Under the pieces are notes generated by a model, which searched no databases, was not told where the DNA came from, and saw only the letters and a list, made by a program, of their open reading frames with translations. A stretch of 64,000 nucleotides of DNA from the NCBI GenBank assembly GCA_927910885.1, contig CAKMOD010000103.1, positions 1-64,000 of the forward strand. The letters run 5' to 3'. Positions 46,367 to 55,471 of the stretch are shown in pieces (positions within the stretch are counted from its first letter, which is position 1; each line of letters begins with the position of its first letter). The DNA is from an uncultured Prevotella sp. GTDB lineage: Bacteria; Bacteroidota; Bacteroidia; Bacteroidales; Bacteroidaceae. The position numbers were made by a program, and so were the translations under genes.

Positions 46367-47173
46367 CTATTCAAAAAGTCCTGTCACACCATCCTTCACA
46401 CGTTTGAAGAAGTTGGTCCAGCTACTACTTGATTCGTTCTTTGGAGTAGTTGGTTGTGTGGTTGGTTTATTCTGCTGAGCAGTTTGCTGTCGATTGGTTG
46501 TAGCAGGAGTAGTGCGGACTGGTGTTGTCTGAGTCTTAACCTTAGTAGTCTGCTGATTGGTAGGAGTAGAAGGCTGTACCTGCTTGTGTGGGTCGGTGTT
46601 ATTCTCCTTGTTATCTTTTTCTGTCTTAGCCTGTTGTGGAGCTTTGTTATTATTTAAACGAGTATCCACTTTGCGCTCAATCTCCTTTGGTTTATCCTCT
46701 TCAACCTTTTCCCATTCAGGGATAAACTCATAGCATACACCTGCAGTACCATATTCGATTTCAGGCATTTCAATTGTTACAGTTGACTCAGATGGGAATG
46801 GAATCTCTGTTTCTTTACGTACAAGCTCAACCTTTACGTAGGCCACACCACTGGCAATCGTACCCAATTCACGTGCAGCAGCGTATGACAGGTCAACGAC
46901 ACGACCACGAACAAATGGACCACGATCCGTTACGCGGACGATTACAGACTTGCCATTGCGAGGGTTTGTAATCCTCAGACGAGTACCAAAGGGAAGTGTG
47001 CGATGTGCACAAGTAAAGGCATTACGATCGTAACGTTCGCCATTACTCATTCGGCGACCGTGTAATCCGTTACTGTAATAAGAAGCTTTACCATCTGACT
47101 GTGCTTGTATTGTCAGTGTAAAGATGTTGCATAGCGCAAATAACGCTATAAGGAGAAGTTTGGTTCTATACAT
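46367..47173 (-). CDS. rlpA: RlpA-like septal ring lytic transglycosylase
   Basis: 268 aa. Signal peptide (residues 1-24), then the double-psi beta-barrel domain (about 27-120): GKASYYSNGLHGRRMSNGE, RTLPFGTRLRITNPRNGKS, VRVTDRGPFVRGRVVDLSY. The conserved His and Asp of the active groove are present. It cleaves bare glycan strands at division sites in species studied. There is no SPOR domain; instead a ~130-residue Thr/Gln/Pro-rich tail. It lies behind the gdhA terminator, so probably independently expressed. Confidence 0.9.
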   Translation of the reverse strand: MYRTKLLLIALFALCNIFTLTIQAQSDGKASYYSNGLHGRRMSNGERYDRNAFTCAHRTLPFGTRLRITNPRNGKSVIVRVTDRGPFVRGRVVDLSYAAARELGTIASGVAYVKVELVRKETEIPFPSESTVTIEMPEIEYGTAGVCYEFIPEWEKVEEDKPKEIERKVDTRLNNNKAPQQAKTEKDNKENNTDPHKQVQPSTPTNQQTTKVKTQTTPVRTTPATTNRQQTAQQNKPTTQPTTPKNESSSSWTNFFKRVKDGVTGLFE

Positions 47174-47213
47174 ATTAATTATTTAGTATCGCCAGCCTTC
47201 TCTCATAGAGTTT

Positions 47214-47248
47214 ATTCCCTCCCTGCTTTGGAGAGCAGGAGAGGGAAT
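47214..47248 (-). terminator. terminator after gdhA
   Basis: ATTCCCTCCCTGCT pairs with AGCAGGAGAGGGAAT (one bulge) 17 nt beyond the gdhA stop on the minus strand; AAACTC follows rather than a clean U-tract. Confidence 0.6.
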
Positions 47249-47264
47249 AGAAAGACTGGTCTAT

Positions 47265-48601
47265 TTATACGACACCCTGGGCAAGCATAGCCTTTGCTAC
47301 CTTCATGAAGCCCGCAATATTGGCGCCCTTAATATAATCGATGTAACCATCAGCCTGCTTGCCATACTTCACGCACTGCTCATGGATAGAGCTCATGATG
47401 TAATGGAGCTTCTGATCAACCTCTTCCGGACTCCATGAGAGGCGGAGAGAGTTCTGTGACATTTCGAGACCTGATGTAGCCACACCACCTGCGTTAACAG
47501 CCTTGCCAGGAGCGAAGAGCTGCTTCGCTGCAGTGAACTTATCAGCAGCCTCTGCTGTACAACCCATATTTGAAACCTCAGCTACGCACAATGGCTTGTA
47601 AGCAAGAATCTTGTCTGCATCCTCACCATTAAGCTCGTTCTGAGTAGCACATGGCAAATAGATGTCTGCCTGCTGCTCCCAAGGTTTACGGCCCTTAAAG
47701 AACTGTGAACCTGGATATTTCTCTGCGTATGGCTCACAAACGTCATTACCACTGTTACGGAGTTCGAGCATGTACTCAATCTTCTCACCGCTGATACCTT
47801 CTGGGTCATAGATATAACCGTCAGGACCGCTCAATGTGATAACCTTTGCACCAAGTTCGGTAGCCTTCTTAGCAGCACCCCATGCAACGTTACCGAAACC
47901 TGAGATAGCAACAGTCTTACCCTTAATGTCAAGACCGTGAGTTTCCATCATCTGGTGAACGAAGTAGAGTGCACCATAACCTGTAGCCTCTGGACGGAGG
48001 ATAGAGCCACCCCATTCTCTGCCCTTACCTGTGAGCATACCTTGGAACTGGTGAGTCAGCTTGCGATACTGACCGAAGAGATAACCAATTTCACGACCAC
48101 CTACACCGATGTCACCTGCAGGAACATCCTCGTCAGGGCCGATGTGGCGATACAACTCGTTCATGAAAGACTGGCAGAAACGCATGATTTCAGCATCACT
48201 CTTACCACGTGGAGAGAAGTCTGAACCTCCCTTACCACCACCCATAGGCAATGTGGTGAGTGCATTCTTGAATGTTTGCTCGAAACCGAGGAACTTCAGA
48301 ATGCTAAGGTTTACTGATGCGTGGAAACGCAGACCGCCCTTGTAAGGGCCAATAGCACCATTAAACTGCACGCGGTAACCAATGTTTACCTGAACCTTGC
48401 CCTGATCATCAACCCAAGGCACACGGAATGTGATGATGCGCTCAGGCTCCACAATACGCTCAATAATACTTGCGCGCTCAAACTCTGGGTGCTGATTGTA
48501 AACATCCTTACAGAAACGAGCACTTCGTGTACTGCCTGCAAATACTCTGACTCACCTGGATGCTTCTGCTCCAGTGCTTGCATGATTTTTTCGACTTCCA
48601 T
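47265..48601 (-). CDS. gdhA: NADP-type glutamate dehydrogenase (one-base frameshift near the start)
   Basis: Hexameric enzyme interconverting 2-oxoglutarate plus ammonia and glutamate. It begins MEVEKIMQALEQKHPGESEY at 48601. The frame is lost at 48508-48509, where two T (three expected) turn VSVKDVYNQHPEFERA into VSVRMFTI. The long frame then has GGLRFHASVNLSILKFLGFE, the catalytic Lys in PMGGGKGGSDFSPRGKSD, the Rossmann GFGNVAWGAA and the C-terminal GANIAGFMKVAKAM. ~445 aa when repaired, the usual length. Probably a sequencing error in a central ammonia-assimilation gene. Confidence 0.93.
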
Positions 48602-48659
48602 AGTAAATTGACTTTTATTTGTTTATGTTAGATAGTATCATTCGGTTAGAATGGTACGG

Positions 48660-48691
48660 CAAATATATCCAAATTCTGTCAAAGGTCCAAA
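48660..48691 (-). promoter_or_regulatory. gdhA promoter
   Basis: On the minus strand, TTTG (48691-48688), a 20-nt spacer and TATATTTG (48667-48660). Canonical; about 50 nt of leader to the ATG. Confidence 0.8.
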
Positions 48692-48829
48692 TGAAAATCA
48701 AAAATTTTTCATTTTTTTTCTTTCTTTTTGAAAGTAGCTTTGGTTGTAAAAGATGGTAACCAGTATGCAAAGTAATAAAAAAATATATTATTTATGTTGC
48801 GAAAGATAGGTTGACTTGTATTTATTTTG

Positions 48830-48837
48830 TATTTTTG
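48830..48837 (+). promoter_or_regulatory. candidate -7 element for the PPDK-N fusion gene
   Basis: TATTTTTG, 22 nt before the ATG at 48859. A TTG at 48811-48813 is only 16 nt upstream, short for a -33. It argues against the upstream-extended start at 48811. Confidence 0.45.
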
Positions 48838-48858
48838 TCCAATATTAAGTTTTGGATT

Positions 48859-51800
48859 ATGAGTGAGCAAGTTCCTGCACAATGGGGTAATTTTTACCTA
48901 AAAGACGTCAGTTTCGTCAATTTGATGATGCGACGAATTTACAATGTTCTGATTGTAGCTAATCCATACGACGCCTTCATGTTGGAAGACGATGGACGTG
49001 TCGAAGAGAAGATCTACAATGAGTATATGGAATTAGGTCTGCGCTATCCGCCAACCTTTACACAGGTGTCTACAACCGAAGAGGCCTCTAAGGTGCTCAA
49101 TACTGTAGATATCGACCTTGTTATCTGTATGCCAGGTAATGCTGATAACGATGCCTTTGATGTTGCAAGAGCAGTGAAGGCAGAGTTCCCAGACATCCAC
49201 TGTGTTGTACTGACTCCCTTCTCTCATGGTATTACAAAGCGTATACAAAACGAAGACCTCAGTATCTTTGATTATGTTTTCTGTTGGCTGGGAAATACCA
49301 ATCTCATCCTTTCTATCATTAAGTTGATGGAGGATAAGATGAATATAGAGAACGATATCCATGAGGTGGGAGTACAGATGATATTGCTTGTAGAAGACTC
49401 TATCCGTTTTTATTCATCTATTCTACCTAACTTATATAGCTATATCCTTACGCAGAGTCAGAACTTTGCCACAGAAGCCTTGACCCGACACGATGCCTCT
49501 TTGCGCCAGCGTGGACGACCAAAGGTTGTCTTAGCGCGCACTTACGAGGAAGCATGGGATATCTATCAACGCTATAAGGACAACTGCTTGGGCGTTATCT
49601 CCGACGTAAGATTCCCTATAAATAATGTAAAAGAGAAAGACTCAGATAAGACAGAAGGGAACATTCCTGTAGTAGAGAAAGATCCAGAGGCAGGCTTAAA
49701 ACTACTTCGTGCCATTAGGGAAGAAGATGAATACCTCCCTTTGATAATTGAAAGTTCAGAGAGTGAGAACCGTGAGAAGGCTGAGGCAGAAGGCTTCCAC
49801 TTTGTCGATAAGAACTCAAAGAAGATGAGTGTAGACCTTCGTCACCTACTCGAGGAACACATGGGTTTTGGCGATTTCATTTTCCGTAATCCAGAAACAC
49901 GTGAGGAGGTGATGCGCATTCGAAGCTTGAAAGAGTTGCAGGATAATATCTTTACGATTCCACGTGACTCTATGCTCTATCATATCTCCCGCAATCACAT
50001 GAGTCGTTGGCTCTCTGCACGTGCCATTTTCCCAGTTTCTTCCTTCCTAAAAGGTATTACATGGCATAAACTGCAGGATGTAGATATGCACCGACAGATT
50101 ATCTTTGATGCCATTGTCGCCTATCGAAGGATGCGCAATGTGGGTGTTGTAGCCCTGTTTGATAGACGAAAATTCGACCGATATGCCCATTTTGCTCGTA
50201 TTGGAGATGGCTCGTTAGGAGGTAAGGGACGTGGTTTGGCTTTCCTTGATAACGTTATTAAACTCCGACCAGACTTCAATCGCTTTCCCAATGCAAAGGT
50301 ACAGATACCAAAGACAGTCGTTCTTTGTACGGATGTCTTCGATAGCTTTATGGAACAAAACAATCTTTACCAGATTGCTTTGAGTGATGCAAGCGATGAA
50401 GAGATACTCCAAGCCTTTCTTCGTGCTCAGCTGCCAGATGAATTCATAGGCGACTTCTTTACCTTCTTTGAAGCTACTCGCTCACCAATAGCCGTCCGTT
50501 CCAGTTCGTTGTTAGAAGATAGTCACTACCAACCGTTCGCAGGTATCTATTCTACCTATATGATTCCTTATCTTGAGGATAAGTATGAAATGCTCCGAAT
50601 GTTGGCTTGTGCGATTAAGGCTGTCTATGCATCAGTATATTATCGTGACTCCAAAGCCTATATGGCTGCCACAAGTAACGTCATTGATCAAGAGAAAATG
50701 GCGGTTATCTTGCAGCAGGTTGTTGGCAAGGAGTATGGCGATCATTTCTATCCGAACATCTCTGGCGTTCTTCGTTCTCTCAACTATTACCCGATAGGAG
50801 AAGAGAAAGCAGAGGAAGGTATTGCTTCTTTGGCATTGGGATTAGGTAAGTATATTGTTGATGGTGGGCAGACGCTGCGTGTTTGTCCATTCCATCCGCA
50901 TCAAGTCTTACAGATGAGCGAAATGGAAATAGCCTTGCGCGAAACTCAAACTCAGTTCTATGCGCTCGACATGAAGCATATCAGTGAGGACTTTAAGATT
51001 GATGACGGCTTTAATATCCTCAAACTACGTGTGAAAGATGCAGAGGCTGATGGCAGTCTACAATATATTACTTCCACTTACTCTCCCGAAGATCATGCTA
51101 TTTACGATGGACTCTACGAGGGAGGAAGAAAGGTAATCTCCTTCTGTGGCGTACTCCAACAGGACGTCTTTCCACTACCAGAGTTGTTACAAATGGCAAT
51201 GACATACGGTGCTGAGGCTATGCGTCGCCCAGTGGAGATAGAGTTTGCTGTTAATCTGAATGATGACCGAACGGGTGAATTATATCTCCTGCAGATTCGT
51301 CCAATTGTTGATTCAAAGCAGATGTTAGATGAAGACCTTACTGCAATACATGACGAAGAATGTCTGTTGCGGAGTCATAACTCTTTGGGACATGGCGTGT
51401 CAGATGATGTGCAAGATGTTATATATGTAAAGACCGACAGTTCTTTTACAGCATCTAACAACCCAACTATTGCTGATGAGATAGAACGGATAAACCGCAA
51501 GTTCCTTGATACTGACAAGAATTATGTGCTCATTGGGCCTGGTCGTTGGGGGTCAAGCGACCCTTGGTTGGGTATTCCTGTGAAGTGGCCACATATCTCG
51601 GCAGCTCGTGTCATCGTTGAGGAGGGACTGGAACACTATCGTGTAGACCCAAGTCAGGGAACACATTTCTTCCAGAATCTCACCTCTTTCGGTGTAGGCT
51701 ACTTCACTATAAATCCTTATAAGGAAGATGGATTCTATCAGCGCAGTGTGCTTGATGCCCTTCCAGCTGTGGAAGAAACTCAGTGGGTACGCCATGTTCG

Positions 51801-51882
51801 TTTCCCAAATCCATTGAAGATTATGATGGATGGAAAGAAACAAGAAGGTGTTGTATTACTTCCTCAGGATGTAGACGAGTAG
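48859..51882 (+). CDS. receiver-like domains fused to a PEP synthase/PPDK ATP-binding domain
   Basis: 1,007 aa from the ATG at 48859 (MSEQVPAQWGNFYLKDVSF). Residues ~25-160 (NVLIVANPYDAFMLEDD, VDIDLVICMPGNADND) and ~170-340 (MILLVEDSIRFYSSILPNLY, CLGVISDVRFPI) resemble two response-regulator receiver folds. Residues ~440-860 are a PPDK_N-type ATP-grasp (GDGSLGGKGRGLAFLDN, SPIAVRSSSLLEDSHYQPFA, GELYLLQIRPIVDSKQ). The phosphohistidine and PEP/pyruvate TIM-barrel domains of true PEP synthase are absent. A C-terminal domain has LIGPGRWGSSDPWLGIPV. Annotated in relatives as a PEP/pyruvate-binding protein; real substrate unknown. Confidence 0.75.
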   Translation: MSEQVPAQWGNFYLKDVSFVNLMMRRIYNVLIVANPYDAFMLEDDGRVEEKIYNEYMELGLRYPPTFTQVSTTEEASKVLNTVDIDLVICMPGNADNDAFDVARAVKAEFPDIHCVVLTPFSHGITKRIQNEDLSIFDYVFCWLGNTNLILSIIKLMEDKMNIENDIHEVGVQMILLVEDSIRFYSSILPNLYSYILTQSQNFATEALTRHDASLRQRGRPKVVLARTYEEAWDIYQRYKDNCLGVISDVRFPINNVKEKDSDKTEGNIPVVEKDPEAGLKLLRAIREEDEYLPLIIESSESENREKAEAEGFHFVDKNSKKMSVDLRHLLEEHMGFGDFIFRNPETREEVMRIRSLKELQDNIFTIPRDSMLYHISRNHMSRWLSARAIFPVSSFLKGITWHKLQDVDMHRQIIFDAIVAYRRMRNVGVVALFDRRKFDRYAHFARIGDGSLGGKGRGLAFLDNVIKLRPDFNRFPNAKVQIPKTVVLCTDVFDSFMEQNNLYQIALSDASDEEILQAFLRAQLPDEFIGDFFTFFEATRSPIAVRSSSLLEDSHYQPFAGIYSTYMIPYLEDKYEMLRMLACAIKAVYASVYYRDSKAYMAATSNVIDQEKMAVILQQVVGKEYGDHFYPNISGVLRSLNYYPIGEEKAEEGIASLALGLGKYIVDGGQTLRVCPFHPHQVLQMSEMEIALRETQTQFYALDMKHISEDFKIDDGFNILKLRVKDAEADGSLQYITSTYSPEDHAIYDGLYEGGRKVISFCGVLQQDVFPLPELLQMAMTYGAEAMRRPVEIEFAVNLNDDRTGELYLLQIRPIVDSKQMLDEDLTAIHDEECLLRSHNSLGHGVSDDVQDVIYVKTDSSFTASNNPTIADEIERINRKFLDTDKNYVLIGPGRWGSSDPWLGIPVKWPHISAARVIVEEGLEHYRVDPSQGTHFFQNLTSFGVGYFTINPYKEDGFYQRSVLDALPAVEETQWVRHVRFPNPLKIMMDGKKQEGVVLLPQDVDE

Positions 51883-51898
51883 CAGAAATCTATAAAGT

Positions 51899-51945
51899 AA
51901 AGCCATCATCTACGACTTTTGTCCGTGGGTGATGGCTTTATTGAT
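51899..51945 (+). terminator. terminator after the PPDK-N fusion gene
   Basis: AAGCCATCATC pairs with GGTGATGGCTT across a ~20-nt loop, followed by TATTGATTT. Confidence 0.65.
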
Positions 51946-51998
51946 TTCTAATCTTCTTTTATGCAAAATATTTTGACTCGGTAAAAAAGGTTGCATAA

Positions 51999-52169
51999 TA
52001 TCTATTACCAGGAATTGAGATTTATAGCAAATACATTATATCAAAGGACTTTGAATGGAGTTTTACCATAGATGACAAAGACTTTCAGCCACTATTCAAT
52101 GAATTGAACAAATATATCATGGGACCAACTTTCAGATGGTATAGGCTAATGGAGAAAGCAGCAGTATGA
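51999..52169 (+). pseudogene. gene fragment upstream of hipB
   Basis: An open frame without a start codon encoding YLLPGIEIYSKYIISKDFEW, then FTIDDKDFQPLFNELNKYIM and a short tail. The same frame is also protein-like before an in-frame TAA at 51996-51998 (YAKYFDSVKKVA). It looks like the C-terminal end of a lost gene; no family recognised. Confidence 0.4.
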
Positions 52170-52247
52170 AGAAATATTATAAGAAAAACAAATAAAGTAT
52201 TATAAACTAAACATTTTATTGTATATTTGTACCACAAAAGATACATT

Positions 52248-52565
52248 ATGACAAGATTTACCAAAGCCAACTGGATGACCAGAGCACTGCAAGAGAAGTT
52301 GAACGTAGTGGGTGAGCAGTTTCGCCTCGCCCGATTACGAAGAGACCTGACAATGGATCAGGTGGCACAACGTGCGCAATGCACAAGGCTTACCCTCGCA
52401 CGTTTGGAAAAGGGAGAGCCTACCGTGTCGCTCGGTGTAGTAATGCGTGTACTCAATGCCTTACAGCTCGAAGATGATATTCTCCATTTGGCTAAAGACG
52501 ATGAGTTGGGGCACATGATACAAGACTTAGGCGTTAAGAATAAGAAACGAGCTTCTAAAAGATAG
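52248..52565 (+). CDS. hipB: HipB-like antitoxin, XRE-family regulator
   Basis: 105 aa from the ATG at 52248. Helix-turn-helix in the middle (QFRLARLRRDLTMDQVAQRA, CTRLTLARLEKGEPTVS), then a basic tail. Expected to bind HipA and its own promoter. A TATATTTG -7 box lies at 52222-52229, so the N-terminally extended frame is not used. 3 nt before hipA. Confidence 0.85.
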   Translation: MTRFTKANWMTRALQEKLNVVGEQFRLARLRRDLTMDQVAQRAQCTRLTLARLEKGEPTVSLGVVMRVLNALQLEDDILHLAKDDELGHMIQDLGVKNKKRASKR

Positions 52566-52568
52566 CAC

Positions 52569-53843
52569 ATGGAAAAATTATATGTGATAGCTAGTTTCGA
52601 CTGGATGGATAAGGAAGAGAAGGTGGGCACTCTTGGTCATGAATACCTAAGAGGCTCTGACGTGTTTTCTTTTGAGTTTGATAAAAACTGGCTCAAAACC
52701 TTTCCTAAAATTGACTTTGGGCAAGACCTCCGCCCATATACAGGGGTACAATATAGCCGAGATAACCACATCTTCGGTTGTTTTTCTGATGCTCTCCCTG
52801 ACAGATGGGGACGACGACTGATAGACTTGCGTACTTCATTAGAGACAGAAGGGAAAGCAAGCCATACCTTATCTGATTGGAATTATCTTAAAGGCGTGGA
52901 AGATGAGCTGCGTATGGGTGGGTTCCGCTTTCAAGAACCAGATAGCGGAGCGTTTATCAGCTCTACACCCAGTTATAGCGTTCCGCCTGTCATACAGATT
53001 GACGAACTTTTACAAGCTGCTAAGGAGATTGAGAAAAGCGAATATAAACATTTGAAGCCTGAAAAGAAATGGGTACAAAGGCTTTTCCAACCTGGTTCCT
53101 CAATGGGTGGCGCACGCCCAAAGGCTTGTGTCCAAAGTGGCGGTTATCTTTATCTTGCCAAATTTCCTTCCATCAATGACGACGTCAACGTATCTCGATG
53201 GGAACACTTCGCACATCTGATGGCTAAGGAATGTGGTATCAATGTAGCTGAAACAAAAGTAATTAAGGCTGGCACTGGCCAGGATATACTTTTATCTAAG
53301 AGGTTTGATAGGACCGAAGAGAAAAAGAGAATCCACATGGCTTCTTCCCTTACCGTTCTCGGACTCACTGATGGCGACGGACAAAGAACAGGAAAAGGCT
53401 ATTTGGATATTGTGGACTTTATCATTTCAGGAGGTGGTAACCACATTGAGACTAATTTAGAAGAGCTATACAAGCGAGTAGCCTTTAATATCTGCATTGG
53501 CAATACCGACGATCACTTTAGAAATCATTCGTTCCTGCTTGGTAAGGAAGGTTGGGAGTTGTCCCCTGCTTACGACATAAATCCAACAAACAGTATGTTT
53601 CAGGCATTGCTTATTGATGCTAATTCGAACGACAGTTCTCTCAATAGTCTTTATAATGCTCATGAGTTTTATATGCTGGATGAAACGACAGCAAGAGGTA
53701 TTATCAAGGACGTAACAAGGAACATGAAGTACTGGGAGAATATGGCAGAGGATTTAGGGCTTCCCCGACGAGAAATAACACACTTTACGAATCGTTTTGA
53801 ACAAGGTATGGAATTTCAATATGGGTCAGGACTTTGTCGGTGA
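52569..53843 (+). CDS. hipA: HipA-family serine/threonine kinase toxin
   Basis: 424 aa. N-terminal HipA_N region (YVIASFDWMDKEEKVGTLGH), the SMGGARPK ATP-binding loop (about residue 177), the catalytic NTDDHFRNHSFL (about 312-323) and the metal-binding SPAYDINP (about 331). HipA kinases phosphorylate aminoacyl-tRNA synthetases in characterised systems and cause growth arrest; the target here is unknown. Paired with hipB, intact. Confidence 0.92.
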   Translation: MEKLYVIASFDWMDKEEKVGTLGHEYLRGSDVFSFEFDKNWLKTFPKIDFGQDLRPYTGVQYSRDNHIFGCFSDALPDRWGRRLIDLRTSLETEGKASHTLSDWNYLKGVEDELRMGGFRFQEPDSGAFISSTPSYSVPPVIQIDELLQAAKEIEKSEYKHLKPEKKWVQRLFQPGSSMGGARPKACVQSGGYLYLAKFPSINDDVNVSRWEHFAHLMAKECGINVAETKVIKAGTGQDILLSKRFDRTEEKKRIHMASSLTVLGLTDGDGQRTGKGYLDIVDFIISGGGNHIETNLEELYKRVAFNICIGNTDDHFRNHSFLLGKEGWELSPAYDINPTNSMFQALLIDANSNDSSLNSLYNAHEFYMLDETTARGIIKDVTRNMKYWENMAEDLGLPRREITHFTNRFEQGMEFQYGSGLCR

Positions 53844-53959
53844 GGTTAAAAGAGGGAGATATTCCATCTGTTTTCCTTTAGCTTATACAGTATAAGAGCA
53901 TGATGTTTTCATGAAAATAATTCAGCAAAGCTTGTGTTTGGAGTTAAAACATAATGTTT

Positions 53960-55471
53960 TTAATGCAACTTTTGCTTACCAGTTGAGAGCATTTCAATGG
54001 TTTTGAAGCGGATGCTATGTGGCATTTCTGCGCGTGACAGTTGTGGGCGGAGCCAGTCAAGGAGTGTTGCCTCAGTTAGTGTTGCCTTTGGTGTACATTC
54101 TATTTCTGTGTGGATGACATTGCCAAAGTTAGAGTCAGGAACGGTAAAGGCACGTGCAGCAATAATCATAGGGTGGGAGAGAAGTACCTGTTCGATGTGT
54201 TCGGGCTGAACGTTCTCACCTCCGCAGACCACCATTCGGTCGGCTCTCCCATGATGAAAGAAGTAACCTTCGCTATTCTGTGAGACTAAATCGCCTGTAT
54301 TTTGCCATTGATTTCGCAGTCCTCGCATTGCCCAACGAGAACGAACCCAAAGTGTTCCTATCCCTTGACGATTACAGTCTTTTACCTTACAGTCGACTCC
54401 TCGAATAGGTTTCCCTAAGGTAGTCTTTTCGAAAGAAGCTAATTCTTTAGGATTAGCAAGCATAAAGAATCCTGCTTCAGACGTACCATATAGGTTAAAG
54501 AGTACCTCTCCTATTTCTTTATGAGTCGTGTCGATGAGGCTTTTAGGAAGTTTATCACCACCGCTTATAAGACAACGTAGACTCTTCATCTTCTCCTTTG
54601 CATTTTCAATCTGCCAAAAACGTGAGAGCATAGCAGGAACAATAGGCATGACCTCTATCTGTTCACGCTGAATAATCTCTAAGGTTTTGATAGCATCGAA
54701 GCGTTTTTGTAGACATACCTTCTTGCCCATAAGTAAGGAGATGATAAGCGTTGAAAGTCCGAAACCATGATAGAAGGGCAGCGAAATCAGCACACTCTTA
54801 TATTGATAGATTCTGATGTTGTGTAGTAACGCAAGCAATGGAGGGAGAAACGAGGTGACAGAAGGACGGCGGGCAATACTCTTAAAGTTGCCACTTGTTC
54901 CTCCAGAGTGAATAATGATTTCTCTCCCTCGCCAAATTTTAGGGAGTTTTATATTTCTTGTTTGCGCCTCCTTAGATAAAAGGATGTCGCTTAGTGTCTC
55001 TGTTGTAACAGCCGTACAAGGAGTTCCTGTGGGAATCTGTTTGAGTTCTGAATCGTATATAATAAGGTAGTAATGATGCTTCTGCAAATCAGCTGTTATC
55101 AGTTCTGTTCCCAAATCGGTACTTAATAAGGTAGTGCGTATGCCTAATCGTGAAAGTGCATGCAGCAGGAGAGTCAAAATAAGACTGTTACGTCCAAGCA
55201 AAGCCACACTCATTTCAGGTTGGAGATGATATTCCGTGTGAAGAAATTCAGCGAGTTGACGCGTACGGATATAGAGGTCTTGATAGCTTAGAGATTGGGT
55301 TTCGTCAATGATAGCACAACGTTGCGGATAGAAATGAGCCGCAAAACGGAGCAGTGCCATTAGGCTAATACCTTCCAAGATGAGGCTTTTTGCCCACACA
55401 AATAAGCCCTTTGGTGAGATTATGTGTAAGCGATAGAGGATTGAAAAGATAGAGGCGTTTCTGCTTTTCAT
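53960..55471 (-). CDS. AMP-binding acyl-CoA/acid ligase
   Basis: 503 aa of the ANL adenylating superfamily. Visible motifs: HSGGTSGNFKSI (A3 loop, about residue 190), NLYGTSEAGFF (A5), NTGDL (A7), GRADRMVVCGGENVQPEHIE (A8) and the C-terminal catalytic lysine region STGKQKLH. The A3 loop has Gly-Gly-Thr-Ser in place of the usual Ser-Gly-Thr-Thr. Translated after an SDR gene with a 4-nt overlap. Substrate is probably a fatty or aromatic acid, not determinable; no carrier protein or synthase is adjacent. Confidence 0.8.
   Translation of the reverse strand: MKSRNASIFSILYRLHIISPKGLFVWAKSLILEGISLMALLRFAAHFYPQRCAIIDETQSLSYQDLYIRTRQLAEFLHTEYHLQPEMSVALLGRNSLILTLLLHALSRLGIRTTLLSTDLGTELITADLQKHHYYLIIYDSELKQIPTGTPCTAVTTETLSDILLSKEAQTRNIKLPKIWRGREIIIHSGGTSGNFKSIARRPSVTSFLPPLLALLHNIRIYQYKSVLISLPFYHGFGLSTLIISLLMGKKVCLQKRFDAIKTLEIIQREQIEVMPIVPAMLSRFWQIENAKEKMKSLRCLISGGDKLPKSLIDTTHKEIGEVLFNLYGTSEAGFFMLANPKELASFEKTTLGKPIRGVDCKVKDCNRQGIGTLWVRSRWAMRGLRNQWQNTGDLVSQNSEGYFFHHGRADRMVVCGGENVQPEHIEQVLLSHPMIIAARAFTVPDSNFGNVIHTEIECTPKATLTEATLLDWLRPQLSRAEMPHSIRFKTIEMLSTGKQKLH

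Noticed and set aside
47937..48611. Plus-strand frames opposite gdhA
   Set aside because: Shadows of the GC-richer gdhA codons; the gdhA reading is unmistakable on the minus strand.
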